DNA of 64,000 bases from Virgibacillus_O xinjiangensis. GTDB taxonomy: Bacteria; Bacillota; Bacilli; Bacillales; Amphibacillaceae. The notes under the pieces were generated by a model that saw nothing but the letters and a program-made list of their open reading frames with translations, was not told the DNA's origin and searched no databases. The position numbers and the translations under genes are program-made. The stretch is from positions 108,552 through 172,551 of the forward strand of contig NZ_JBHRSA010000034.1 of the NCBI RefSeq assembly GCF_042643145.1. Reading direction: 5' to 3'. Shown here one piece after another: positions 52,253-61,450 of the stretch. The first letter of the stretch is position 1, and every line of letters starts with the position of its first letter.

Positions 52253-53299
52253 ATGACAGAAAAAACAACATTTAATATAGCAGTAGTGGGGGCTACAGGT
52301 GCAGTTGGACAGAAGATCATCGACCTTCTGGATGCTAAGGACTTTCCAATTAATGAACTGAAACTATTATCTTCTGAAAGGTCAGCCGGGAAAAAGATAA
52401 ATTTCCAAAATAAAGAGTTAACAGTAGAGGCTGCAACACCGGAAAGTTTTGATGGTATTGATATTGCCTTATTCTCTGCCGGCGGTTCCGTTTCAAAGAA
52501 ATTGGCGCCTGAAGCAGTGAAACGCGGGGCAGTAGTGGTGGATAACACAAGTGCTTTCCGTATGACCGAAGATGTACCGTTGGTTGTACCTGAGGTGAAT
52601 AATGAGGACATAGCCAAACATAATGGAATCATTGCCAATCCGAATTGTTCGACCATCCAGATGGTAGCTGCTTTAAAACCGATCAAAGATGCCTTTGGCC
52701 TTGACCGAGTCATTGTTTCTACGTACCAGGCAGTGTCCGGTGCCGGAAATGAAGCCAACAAAGAACTGGAAGAGCAGTCGAAGGCGAAGCTGAACGGGGA
52801 AGAAATGAAGGCGGAGCTTCTGCCGGTAAAAGGAGAAGAAAAGCATTACCCGATCGCATTTAATGCGCTTCCGCAAATTGATGTATTTGAGGAAAATGGA
52901 TATACGTTTGAAGAAATGAAGATGATAAACGAAACAAAGAAAATCATGCATGCTCCTGAGTTGAATGTAGCAGCCACTTGTGTAAGATTGCCGTTTTTCA
53001 CCTCTCACGCAGAAAGTGTATATATTGAAGTAGAAAAGGATGGACTTGAAGTGGCTGACCTATGGGAAGCACTAAAGGGAGCAGATGGTGTTGTTTTGGA
53101 AGATGATCCGGCAAGTCAAACATACCCGACTCCTTTAAGTGCTGAAAACAAAGAGGAAGTATTTGTCGGCCGGGTGAGAAAGGATCTGGATCAGAAGAAC
53201 GGCTTCCATCTATGGGTAGTATCCGACAACCTGCTGAAAGGAGCTGCATGGAACTCGATCCAGATTGCACAGAGTCTGATTCAAAATAAATGGCTGTAA
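52253..53299 (+). CDS. asd: Aspartate-semialdehyde dehydrogenase
   Basis: NADPH-dependent conversion of aspartyl phosphate to aspartate semialdehyde, the branch point to lysine/DAP, threonine and methionine. The 348-residue protein has the Rossmann start VVGATGAVGQKI (about 11-22) and the nucleophile Cys132 in NPNCSTIQM. I chose the ATG at 52253, 8 bases after AAGGGAG, over an in-frame TTG at 52247. dapG follows after 12 bases. Confidence 0.96.
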   Translation: MTEKTTFNIAVVGATGAVGQKIIDLLDAKDFPINELKLLSSERSAGKKINFQNKELTVEAATPESFDGIDIALFSAGGSVSKKLAPEAVKRGAVVVDNTSAFRMTEDVPLVVPEVNNEDIAKHNGIIANPNCSTIQMVAALKPIKDAFGLDRVIVSTYQAVSGAGNEANKELEEQSKAKLNGEEMKAELLPVKGEEKHYPIAFNALPQIDVFEENGYTFEEMKMINETKKIMHAPELNVAATCVRLPFFTSHAESVYIEVEKDGLEVADLWEALKGADGVVLEDDPASQTYPTPLSAENKEEVFVGRVRKDLDQKNGFHLWVVSDNLLKGAAWNSIQIAQSLIQNKWL

Positions 53300-53311
53300 G
53301 GTAGTGTTATA

Positions 53312-54556
53312 ATGCAGATATTAGTACAAAAATTTGGTGGTACTTCTGTAAAATCAGAGGAAAACAGAGAACATGTCATCAAACATATTAAAGCTGCATT
53401 ACAGGAAGGATATAAGCTGGTGGCGGTGGTATCTGCATTAGGAAGGAATCCTGATCCCTATGCTACAGATACGTTGCTTGGATTGGTTGATTACCCTGCC
53501 CATGCAGCCGGAAACCGGGAAATGGATCTGCTCATGTCCTGCGGAGAGGTCATTTCGTCAGTAGTTCTGTCGAATGAACTGCAGAAAGAGGGGATTCGTA
53601 CGATGGCATTAACCGGCCCGCAGGCAGGCATATTAACTAATGAGGATTTTACTCGGGCAAAAATAAAAAAAGTTAATCCGTCACGTATACTGCAAGAGTT
53701 GAAGCAAAATGATGTGATTGTCGTTGCCGGATTCCAGGGAGAGTCGATCGGCGGCGAAATAACTACCATTGGCAGGGGCGGCAGCGACACGACAGCAGCT
53801 GCTCTCGGTGCCGCCTTAGATGCCGAATATATCGATATCTTCACGGATGTTCATGGAATCATGACAGCCGACCCTAGAGTCGTAGATGCAGCGAGACCGC
53901 TTCACGTGGTCACCTATCAGGAGATTTGCAACTTGGCCTATCAAGGTGCCAAAGTCATACATCCAAGGGCAGTGGAAATTGCCATGCAGGCTGATATACC
54001 AGTAAGGATAAGGTCCACTTATACGGAAGATGAGGGAACCCTTGTCACTTCCTCCCTTCATAGGAAGGGGCATATGCAACCTGGGGATGGAACCGTTACA
54101 GGGATTGCTCATATGACTAACATTACACAGATTAGGGTACCGGCAAAAAAAGAAGAAGCATATCATCTGCAACCGGCGGTTTTTAAAGCGATGGCCGCTT
54201 CGGGAATTTCTGTTGATTTCATCAATATTTCGCCTCGTGATGTCATTTATACTGTTCCCGATATCTATACAGAGAAAGCGGTCGGCATACTGGAAAATTT
54301 AGGGTTTCAGCCGGTTGTAACTGAAAATTGTGCGAAGGTATCAGCAGTTGGAGCTGGGATGGCAGGTATTCCCGGAGTAATTTCTAAAATGGTGCAGGCA
54401 TTAACCAATAAGGGAATACAGATCCTGCAGTCTGCTGATAGCAGTACCACAATATGGATTCTAATCCATGATAGAGATTTGAAGAAAGCAGTCAATGCGC
54501 TGCATGATGTGTTCGGCTTGAGTATGGAGAAATCGAGAAATGCAAAAGAAGGGTGA
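53312..54556 (+). CDS. dapG: Aspartokinase I (DapG)
   Basis: First enzyme of the aspartate family pathway; the DapG isozyme in Bacillus is inhibited by meso-DAP and supplies cell-wall and spore DAP/dipicolinate. The 414-residue protein has the kinase motif KFGGTSV (7-13), GRGGSDTTAAALGA (about 154-167), FTDVHGIMTADPR (about 176-188), and two C-terminal ACT domains. ATG after a weak AAGGTAG site. It is placed in the asd-dapG-dapA run, which supports the DapG rather than LysC identity. Confidence 0.95.
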   Translation: MQILVQKFGGTSVKSEENREHVIKHIKAALQEGYKLVAVVSALGRNPDPYATDTLLGLVDYPAHAAGNREMDLLMSCGEVISSVVLSNELQKEGIRTMALTGPQAGILTNEDFTRAKIKKVNPSRILQELKQNDVIVVAGFQGESIGGEITTIGRGGSDTTAAALGAALDAEYIDIFTDVHGIMTADPRVVDAARPLHVVTYQEICNLAYQGAKVIHPRAVEIAMQADIPVRIRSTYTEDEGTLVTSSLHRKGHMQPGDGTVTGIAHMTNITQIRVPAKKEEAYHLQPAVFKAMAASGISVDFINISPRDVIYTVPDIYTEKAVGILENLGFQPVVTENCAKVSAVGAGMAGIPGVISKMVQALTNKGIQILQSADSSTTIWILIHDRDLKKAVNALHDVFGLSMEKSRNAKEG

Positions 54557-54562
54557 TATGCA

Positions 54563-55429
54563 ATGGATTTCGGCAAGGTTTTGACAGCAATGGTTACACC
54601 ATTCAATGAAGAAGGTAAAATGGACTTGGAAAGAACCACCATTCTAATTGAGTATTTATTGGAGAATGGGACAGAAGGTCTGGTGATCAATGGAACAACC
54701 GGTGAATCACCGACTCTTTCTATTCAGGAAAAAATCGACCTATTTAAACACGTGGTCAAAGTAGTCAACAAAAGAGTTCCTGTCATCGCTGGAACAAGCA
54801 GCAATGATACGTATGCCTCCGTGGGGCTGACCAAAGAAGCGGAGGCAATCGGAGTAGACGCTGTCATGATTGTTGCACCGTATTATAATAAACCGACACA
54901 ACGGGGAATGTATGAACACTTCAAAACAATTGCTGAGGCAACTACTCTTCCTGTTGTGTTGTATAATATTCCTGGACGTTCTGTTGTCAAAGTGGACGCA
55001 GAAACAATTGTAGAATTGAGCAAGATCGATAATATCGTTTCGCTGAAAGAGGCATCAGGTGACTTTGATTTAGCTTCAGAGGTCATTCAAAATACACCAG
55101 ATGATTTCACGGTTTACAGTGGTGAAGATGGGTTGACACTTCCATTGCTTTCCATCGGGGCTGATGGGGTGATCTCCGTAGCATCCCATGTGGCAGGGAA
55201 TGAACTACAGCAGATGGTCAAGGCTTTTACTAATGGCGACTATAAAACGGCTGCAGCACTGCACCGTCAATTGCTTCCTCTGATGAGAGGTTTGTTCAAG
55301 CAGCCATCCCCGGCGCCTACCAAAGCAGCTCTTCAAATGAAAGGCGTGGATACAGGCGGAGTCCGTCTACCACTGCTGGATTTAACCGAACAGGAAAGAG
55401 GAGAATTGAAACAACTGCTTGATAGCTAA
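54563..55429 (+). CDS. dapA: 4-Hydroxy-tetrahydrodipicolinate synthase
   Basis: Condenses pyruvate and aspartate semialdehyde in the lysine/DAP branch; its product is also the substrate route to dipicolinate. The 288-residue TIM-barrel protein has the Schiff-base Lys162 (SLKEASGD), Tyr134 (LYNIPGR) and the N-terminal GTTGESPTL (about 44-52). ATG after GGGTGAT, 6 bases beyond dapG. A terminator follows, closing the dpaA-dpaB-asd-dapG-dapA cluster. Confidence 0.96.
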   Translation: MDFGKVLTAMVTPFNEEGKMDLERTTILIEYLLENGTEGLVINGTTGESPTLSIQEKIDLFKHVVKVVNKRVPVIAGTSSNDTYASVGLTKEAEAIGVDAVMIVAPYYNKPTQRGMYEHFKTIAEATTLPVVLYNIPGRSVVKVDAETIVELSKIDNIVSLKEASGDFDLASEVIQNTPDDFTVYSGEDGLTLPLLSIGADGVISVASHVAGNELQQMVKAFTNGDYKTAAALHRQLLPLMRGLFKQPSPAPTKAALQMKGVDTGGVRLPLLDLTEQERGELKQLLDS

Positions 55430-55430
55430 A

Positions 55431-55460
55431 AAATATCGGCTGAGAGGCCGGTATTTTTTT
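55431..55460 (+). terminator. Terminator after dapA
   Basis: Ten-base-pair stem with one G-T pair (55431-55440 with 55447-55456), 6-base loop, T run. Confidence 0.85.
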
Positions 55461-55592
55461 ATATTTAAATTTTTACTTTCGTCTCGGAACCAGCGCTTTA
55501 TAAAAAAGCGCGATGTACTCTCTGCATGAAGCCGATATGATACGCACATACTAAAAACATATTGATTTCAATTTAAAGGGAGTTGTTCGCAG

Positions 55593-56339
55593 ATGAATAA
55601 TGAAACGGATAAAAAGGAAAACCCGAACCAAGATCAGAATCAGGGGGATAAGCAGAATTCCTCTGCCTTAGTACAAAAAATCCAGCAACTAGGTTCATCT
55701 AATGTAGCACAGGCGCCGGATTCCAATATTCATGTTCTAACCATCATTGGCCAAGTGGAAGGTCATGTACAGCTTCCTCCTCAAAATAAAACGACAAAAT
55801 ACGAACACTTGCTACCCCAATTGATCGCAGTAGAACAAAACCCGAAAATTGAAGGTCTGATCATTTTGCTGAATACAGTAGGGGGAGACGTGGAAGCAGG
55901 TCTTGCATTGGCAGAGATGATTTCTTCCATTTCCAAGCCGACGGTTTCCATCGTTTTAGGAGGTGGCCACTCGATTGGAGTGCCGATCGCTGTAGCCGCG
56001 GACCATTCTTATATTGCTCCAACAGCAACCATGACCATTCATCCGGTCCGCTTGAATGGTCTGGTCATAGGAGTTCCGCAAACGTTTGAATATCTGGATA
56101 AGATGCAGGACAGGGTAATTAACTTCGTAGTAAACCACTCCGATATCCCGGAAGAAAAGTTTAAGGATCTAATGTTTGCTAAAGGCAACCTGACCAGGGA
56201 TATTGGAACCAATGTAGTGGGAACAGATGCCGTTGAATATGGTTTGATTGATGGAATAGGCGGAGTGAAGGAAGCAATGGAAAAAGTCAATGAGATGATA
56301 GGTACACAGGAAACAGCAGGAAATCAGGTGATCCAATGA
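55593..56339 (+). CDS. tepA: ClpP-like translocation-enhancing protease TepA
   Basis: Cytosolic ClpP-fold serine protease; the B. subtilis member has been implicated in spore protein (SASP) breakdown or protein export. The 248-residue protein has a polar Asn/Gln/Lys-rich N-terminus (1-40) and then the ClpP-like core. Catalytic Ser127 is in GGHSIGVPIAVAADHSY and His150 in MTIHPVRL. ATG after AAAGGGAG. Its last codons overlap ylzJ by 4 bases. Confidence 0.93.
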   Translation: MNNETDKKENPNQDQNQGDKQNSSALVQKIQQLGSSNVAQAPDSNIHVLTIIGQVEGHVQLPPQNKTTKYEHLLPQLIAVEQNPKIEGLIILLNTVGGDVEAGLALAEMISSISKPTVSIVLGGGHSIGVPIAVAADHSYIAPTATMTIHPVRLNGLVIGVPQTFEYLDKMQDRVINFVVNHSDIPEEKFKDLMFAKGNLTRDIGTNVVGTDAVEYGLIDGIGGVKEAMEKVNEMIGTQETAGNQVIQ

Positions 56340-56542
56340 TCCATTATACCCCTCTCTCTGAGTATGACATCTATCCGCAGCAAGCAGAACAATTTACCAA
56401 TAAACACCTGCTATCCATTCAAGGAAGGTCTGTTTACGCTGAGAGACAGCAAGATGGTTCTTATCAAGTTCTTCAACTGCTTTCAACAAATCCACAGGAT
56501 TATATGGATGAAACGTTCAGCCCAGGCAGCATTATAGGATAG
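56336..56542 (+). CDS. ylzJ: YlzJ-like small protein
   Basis: A 68-residue protein of the YlzJ family, unknown function, conserved downstream of tepA in spore-formers. It starts MIHYTPLSEYDIYP, with conserved aromatic residues and a GRSVYAERQQDGSYQVLQLLST region that looks like a small beta sheet. The ATG overlaps the tepA stop in an ATGA arrangement, indicating coupling. No motif suggests an activity. Confidence 0.85.
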   Translation: MIHYTPLSEYDIYPQQAEQFTNKHLLSIQGRSVYAERQQDGSYQVLQLLSTNPQDYMDETFSPGSIIG

Positions 56543-56721
56543 TCAAGCAAGTCACCTTACTAAAAATGAGCCAACCTAACGGAATAAAAATACACTTAGT
56601 CATTGCCATATGTGCAAACCATTAATATGTGGCTCAGTTGGAGTGCAAGGCCAACGGCTTATAAAGTCAGTCAGTTTATATAGGCACACGCGGTAAAGCC
56701 ACTGAATGAAGTTTCACTTTA

Positions 56722-56730
56722 TGGTATAAT
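56722..56730 (+). promoter_or_regulatory. Extended -10 promoter for spoIIIE
   Basis: TGGTATAAT (56722-56730), an extended -10 without a clear -35. It is followed closely by a hairpin and then spoIIIE. The 279-base gap from ylzJ to spoIIIE otherwise shows no reading frame. Confidence 0.55.
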
Positions 56731-56750
56731 GACAATAATTGTATAGTGCG

Positions 56751-56780
56751 TAAACCCTTGCCAACTCAGGCAGGGGTTTA
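56751..56780 (+). terminator. Leader hairpin upstream of spoIIIE
   Basis: Twelve-base-pair stem with one G-T pair (56751-56762 with 56769-56780), 6-base loop, no T run afterward. Very similar in sequence to the second hairpin upstream of rimP. It lies only about 20 bases after the -10 box. Confidence 0.6.
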
Positions 56781-56821
56781 CTGTTCTGTGATAAATGGCT
56801 ATATGAAGTGAGGTGACTAAT

Positions 56822-59113
56822 ATGCCGAAAAAAAGGAAAAAACGTAAAAATAGAAAACTAAAACAATATGTGAAAATGGAAATGCTTGGATTGTTATTCG
56901 TCTTCCTTGCCATATTCGGCAGCGGGGCCAGTGCAATCAGTGATGGGGCAATACCAGGAGGGCTTGAAAACCTGTTCCGTTTCTTCTTTGGAATCTGGTA
57001 CTTTACTGCTTCTATCACATTATTTATTACAGGCTTCTTTCTATTGATCAAACGCCGGCTACCTGATTTTGGCAGCAAAAAAATGATTGGGCTCTATATT
57101 CTTTTTACTGGAGTACTGTTACTCACACATATTCAGACATTGGAAAGCCTTCTGATTGACCCGTCTAGCGAGTCTATTCTTGGATCTACTTGGTATATTT
57201 TCATCTCCTATCTTGACGGTCAAGGGACTGCCACGCAGACAGGGGGAGGAATGATCGGGGCTTTGCTATATACTCTTTGTTTTTATCTATTTTCTTCTGC
57301 GGGTTCCCAAATTGTGGCAGCATTTTCCATCATTATCGGTTTCCTGTTTATGACTGAGATCTCTGTAGGCAAGATTTTCGGTATAATATGGGATAAGGTG
57401 AAAGGATTCTTCATCAACAATTGGCAGCAGTGGAAGGTGAAAAGGGAGGAACAACAATCACGTAATGAACCAGAAATATCGTCTCTACCTGCCACCGACC
57501 CTGCCACGGAAGAAACTGAAGAGCAGGAACCCTTTATACAGGATTTTACAGACGTGGCTTACTCTGCTCCAGAAACCGAGGAGAACCCGGTGACAGAGGC
57601 AGATGAAACCCCAGAAGATGATAACTCGGACGAGCGGGAGGATACTGCTCTATCACCGATGCCTATGACAGAAACAGAGAACCACGAATACGAGTTGCCA
57701 CCTTCGAATCTATTAGCTGAACCCTCTTATAATTCACAACAGCAAGAGAAGTCCATGATACAAAGGACTGTAAGAAAATTGGAGAAGACGTTCCAAAGCT
57801 TTGGGGTAAAAGCAAGGATCACCAAGGTCCATGTTGGTCCCGCTGTTACGAAATACGAGGTCTATCCGGAAGCAGGCGTGAAAGTCAGTAAAATTGTCAA
57901 CCTGCACGATGACCTTGCTTTGGCTCTGGCAGCAAAGGATATACGGATCGAGGCTCCAATCCCTGGAAAGTCTGCCGTCGGCATCGAAGTCCCGAACCAG
58001 GAAGTGGCAATGGTATCATTGAGGGAAGTGCTAGATAACAAATCAACTAAACAATCTTCCAAGCTGCAGTTTGCACTTGGAAGGGATATATCTGGAGACG
58101 CTGTAGTCGGAGAATTGAATAAGATGCCGCATTTACTGATTGCTGGGGCTACAGGAAGCGGTAAAAGTGTCTGTGTGAATGGCATTATCACAACAATCTT
58201 GATGAGAACCAAGCCGCATGAAGTAAAAATGATGATGATCGATCCGAAAAAGGTGGAGCTGAATGTATATAATGGTATCCCTCACCTGATTGCCCCTGTT
58301 GTAACCGACCCGAAAAAAGCATCCAGGGCGCTGAAAAAAGTGGTTTCCGAAATGGAAAGAAGATATGAACTATTTTCTGATACAGGTACTCGAAATATAG
58401 AGGGCTATAATGATTATATCCGAAAGTACAACCAGACGGTCGGGGAAGACGAGGCCCAACCTAATCTGCCTTACATTGTTGTCCTGGTCGATGAATTGGC
58501 CGATTTGATGATGGTCGCTTCCAATGATGTAGAAGATGCCATTACAAGGCTTGCACAAATGGCAAGAGCCGCCGGCATCCATTTGATTATTGCGACCCAG
58601 CGGCCATCCGTAGACGTCATTACAGGCGTCATCAAGGCGAATATTCCTTCAAGAATCGCCTTTAGTGTATCTTCTGCAACGGATTCCCGTACAATTTTAG
58701 ATACGGGTGGTGCAGAGAAACTGCTGGGCAGAGGTGATATGCTGTACATGCCTGTCGGTAACTCCAAACCGACCCGTGTTCAGGGAGCTTTTCTATCGGA
58801 CGAGGAAGTTGAGCGTGTTGTTGATCACTGTATTGACCAACAAAAGGCTGCTTATCAGGAGGAGATGATTCCAGAGGATACGAACGAAGCTGCAGAGGAA
58901 GTGGATGATGACCTGTATGAAGAAGCCGTGCAATTGATAACTGAAATGCAGAGTGCTAGTGTATCTATGCTTCAAAGACGTTTTCGCATCGGTTATACCC
59001 GGGCTGCTAGGCTCATAGATGCCATGGAGGATAGAGGGATTGTCGGACCTTATGAGGGTAGTAAGCCTAGATCCGTTCTAGTCCCCAGTAGTCCGGAGGA
59101 AAAATCCTCTTAA
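56822..59113 (+). CDS. spoIIIE: DNA translocase SpoIIIE/FtsK family
   Basis: Membrane-anchored DNA pump that moves chromosomes through septa, including into the forespore. The 763-residue protein has a very basic start, four N-terminal membrane segments (about 22-190) and an acidic Glu-rich linker (about 215-310). The motor domain has Walker A GATGSGKS (about 440-448) and VVLVDELADLMM. The C-terminal gamma winged helix RRFRIGYTRAARLIDAME (about 721-738) reads KOPS/SRS-type polarity sites. The ATG at 56822 is 6 bases after GAGGTGA; an upstream GTG at 56813 overlaps the site. Confidence 0.95.
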   Translation: MPKKRKKRKNRKLKQYVKMEMLGLLFVFLAIFGSGASAISDGAIPGGLENLFRFFFGIWYFTASITLFITGFFLLIKRRLPDFGSKKMIGLYILFTGVLLLTHIQTLESLLIDPSSESILGSTWYIFISYLDGQGTATQTGGGMIGALLYTLCFYLFSSAGSQIVAAFSIIIGFLFMTEISVGKIFGIIWDKVKGFFINNWQQWKVKREEQQSRNEPEISSLPATDPATEETEEQEPFIQDFTDVAYSAPETEENPVTEADETPEDDNSDEREDTALSPMPMTETENHEYELPPSNLLAEPSYNSQQQEKSMIQRTVRKLEKTFQSFGVKARITKVHVGPAVTKYEVYPEAGVKVSKIVNLHDDLALALAAKDIRIEAPIPGKSAVGIEVPNQEVAMVSLREVLDNKSTKQSSKLQFALGRDISGDAVVGELNKMPHLLIAGATGSGKSVCVNGIITTILMRTKPHEVKMMMIDPKKVELNVYNGIPHLIAPVVTDPKKASRALKKVVSEMERRYELFSDTGTRNIEGYNDYIRKYNQTVGEDEAQPNLPYIVVLVDELADLMMVASNDVEDAITRLAQMARAAGIHLIIATQRPSVDVITGVIKANIPSRIAFSVSSATDSRTILDTGGAEKLLGRGDMLYMPVGNSKPTRVQGAFLSDEEVERVVDHCIDQQKAAYQEEMIPEDTNEAAEEVDDDLYEEAVQLITEMQSASVSMLQRRFRIGYTRAARLIDAMEDRGIVGPYEGSKPRSVLVPSSPEEKSS

Positions 59114-59129
59114 TACACAGGAAAGTCTA

Positions 59130-59175
59130 AAAACCAGTATGCATGGATGGCTAGAGGCCTGCATACTGGTTTTGA
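59130..59175 (+). terminator. Terminator after spoIIIE
   Basis: Fourteen-base-pair stem (59130-59143 with 59160-59173), 16-base loop, TTTT at the 3' edge. Confidence 0.8.
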
Positions 59176-59303
59176 TTATATAATCGAGAGAATACAGAAG
59201 TATTTTCGTGTATTTATTATTTCTCTGAAAAATGCTATATTATTATAAGACAACTTCCGGTTGAACGTCTGATGTCTAATCAACAGGAAAGGAGGGGGAG
59301 TCT

Positions 59304-60029
59304 TTGTCGATTAAAACAGATGCAAGACACTTGTATCTACAGGTAATTGATGAGATTAAAAGAGATATAGAGAACGGAGTGTATAAGGAAAAAGAAAAGC
59401 TTCCTTCCGAATTTCAATTATCCAAACAGCTTGGAGTATCCCGTGCGACTTTACGTGAGGCACTCCGCATACTGGAAGAGGATAATGTGGTTACACGTCG
59501 TCATGGTGTAGGTACGTTTGTAAATGCCAAGCCGATATTTTCCTCTGGCATAGAACAGTTGAATAGTGTGACATTTATGATTGAACAATCCGGTAAAACT
59601 GCAGGGTCCCAATACCTGAGTACGGAAATACTTGGCCCTACGGACGAGGATTCCATGAGATTCTCGCCTGTCAAAGTGGAACAGCTGGCAAAAATTGAAC
59701 GAATCAGGACAGCTGACGGACGTCCCGTCGTATTTTGCATTGATAAGGTTCCTGAAGGTCTGGTCCCGATTGAGTCTGTAAATAAAGAGGACTCCCTTTT
59801 CAAAGTTATGGAAGAACATTCAGGGAAACGAATAGAATATGCGGTCACATATATTGAGCCAATCAGCTATCACGACCGAATTTATGACCTGCTCAATTGT
59901 GAGCCGGATCAATCCTTATTGCTATTGAAACAGATGCATTATACAGCAGAGGATGAGCCGGTACTGTACTCTTCCAACTATTTTCGTTCCGATACATTCA
60001 GCTTCCATGTACTCAGAACGCGTAATTAA
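59304..60029 (+). CDS. ymfC: GntR/HutC-family regulator YmfC
   Basis: Transcription factor with an N-terminal winged helix (about 8-75; SKQLGVSRATLREALRILEE and the GVGTFV wing) and a C-terminal UTRA effector domain of the HutC subfamily (about 90-235). The 241-residue protein starts with TTG, 6 bases after GGAGGGGG. In B. subtilis ymfC is followed by the MFS transporter ymfD; here ymfF comes next, so the transporter is missing and the effector and targets are unknown. A strong palindromic terminator follows. Confidence 0.9.
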   Translation: MSIKTDARHLYLQVIDEIKRDIENGVYKEKEKLPSEFQLSKQLGVSRATLREALRILEEDNVVTRRHGVGTFVNAKPIFSSGIEQLNSVTFMIEQSGKTAGSQYLSTEILGPTDEDSMRFSPVKVEQLAKIERIRTADGRPVVFCIDKVPEGLVPIESVNKEDSLFKVMEEHSGKRIEYAVTYIEPISYHDRIYDLLNCEPDQSLLLLKQMHYTAEDEPVLYSSNYFRSDTFSFHVLRTRN

Positions 60030-60046
60030 TCCGGGGTATCATGCCG

Positions 60047-60085
60047 AAGACTTGCTATGAATTCATAGCAAGTCTTTTTTTTTTA
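60047..60085 (+). terminator. Palindromic terminator after ymfC
   Basis: Perfect 30-base inverted repeat (60047-60061 with 60062-60076, centre GAATTC) followed by a long T run. Confidence 0.9.
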
Positions 60086-60157
60086 CCGTATAATGGATGC
60101 TAACTGGAAAAATTGTACAGAATAATGTTGGATTCTTATCGGACTGGAGGCTATGCA

Positions 60158-61450
60158 ATGACAATAATTGAAGAACAGCGCATGAGCAGAAATGGTATCA
60201 ACTTTCATTTTGTGGAGAGCAAAAAGTTCAAGACCATCCATTTTGCTGTAAAGCTGAAAGCACCATTAAAAAGGGAAACTATTACCAAGAGGGCACTGCT
60301 GCCATATATTCTGAAACAAGGAACAGAGAATTACCCCAGCAGGAAAGAGTTGCAACGCAGGTTGGATGAACTATATGGAGCATCTTTCTCCATAAATGGA
60401 GGGAAAAAGGGTGAAAATCATATCATCACTTTCCGGCTCGATATCGCGAATGAAAAGTTCATCCCTGATGGCAGCTCCATCGTTCAGGAAGGGGTCAACC
60501 TTCTCAGGGAAATCGTATTTGAACCGAACACTGACGGAGAAGCTTTTGAAAACAAGGCATTCCAGCGGGAAAAAGAAACGCTAAAACAAAAAATAAGCTC
60601 CGTTAAAGATGATAAAATGCAATATGCCAATATGAGGCTAATTGATGAAATGTGTAAAGATGAACCATATCAACTCCATGTACATGGCTATATGGAAGAT
60701 TTGCAGACATTGACCCCTGAAAATTTATATGTGCATTATCGGGGAATGCTTGCACAAGACCAAATGGATATCTATGTCACTGGGGATTTCAATCCTCAAG
60801 AAATGCTTAACGAGATGGAAAAAGCTTTCTCACACAAGGAGAAGACTGAAAGCAGGCCGCCAGCTTCCGATAAAAAGGATAAGGATATCCAAGAGCCAAA
60901 GGAAGTAGTGGAGGAAGAGCAGGTTAATCAGGCCAAGCTCCATATCGGTTATCGGACGAATACGACGTTTGGTGACAAAGAATACCCGGCTCTTCAGGTC
61001 TTTAACGGACTTTTTGGAGGGTTCCCGAGTTCCAAACTGTTTATTAATGTACGTGAGAAGAATAGTCTTGCTTATTATGCTGCCTCAAGACTGGAAAGTC
61101 ATAAAGGGTTGATGCTTGTATTCAGCGGGATAGCCCCAGGCGATTACGAGAAAGCAAGAGATATTATAAGACTACAGCTGGAAGCTATGAGAAAAGGCGA
61201 TTTTACAGAAGAACAGTTGTCTGAGACAAAGGACCTTATTATGAATCAGCTACTTGAAACCATGGATCATCCGCAGGGAATGATAGAACTGCTTTATCAA
61301 CAGGAAGCTGCATCTGTAGAGCGCAGCCCACAGCAGCTTATGGATGCGATTCAGAAAGTGACGAAAGAACAGGTTATTGAAGTGGCTGGGAAGGTACAGG
61401 AAGACACTGTTTACCTGTTGACGAGCAAAGGAGGGAGTTTAGATGAATAA
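60158..61450 (+). CDS. ymfF: M16-family peptidase-like protein YmfF (zinc motif absent)
   Basis: A 430-residue insulinase-family protein. It aligns with the M16 fold (two homologous halves; RRLDELYGASFSINGGKKG near the start, GGFPSSKLFINVREKNSLAYYAA later). It lacks the HxxEH zinc motif, so it is probably the non-catalytic partner of YmfH, as in heterodimeric M16 enzymes. I chose the ATG at 60158, 7 bases after GGAGG. It overlaps ymfH by 8 bases, supporting a 1:1 complex. Confidence 0.92.
   Translation: MTIIEEQRMSRNGINFHFVESKKFKTIHFAVKLKAPLKRETITKRALLPYILKQGTENYPSRKELQRRLDELYGASFSINGGKKGENHIITFRLDIANEKFIPDGSSIVQEGVNLLREIVFEPNTDGEAFENKAFQREKETLKQKISSVKDDKMQYANMRLIDEMCKDEPYQLHVHGYMEDLQTLTPENLYVHYRGMLAQDQMDIYVTGDFNPQEMLNEMEKAFSHKEKTESRPPASDKKDKDIQEPKEVVEEEQVNQAKLHIGYRTNTTFGDKEYPALQVFNGLFGGFPSSKLFINVREKNSLAYYAASRLESHKGLMLVFSGIAPGDYEKARDIIRLQLEAMRKGDFTEEQLSETKDLIMNQLLETMDHPQGMIELLYQQEAASVERSPQQLMDAIQKVTKEQVIEVAGKVQEDTVYLLTSKGGSLDE

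Noticed and set aside
56620..56700. tRNA-like stretch (GTGGCTCAGTTGG followed by GCAAGG) between ylzJ and spoIIIE
   Set aside because: It resembles a tRNA D-arm only. No anticodon stem, no GGTTCGA T-loop and no acceptor stem can be assembled.
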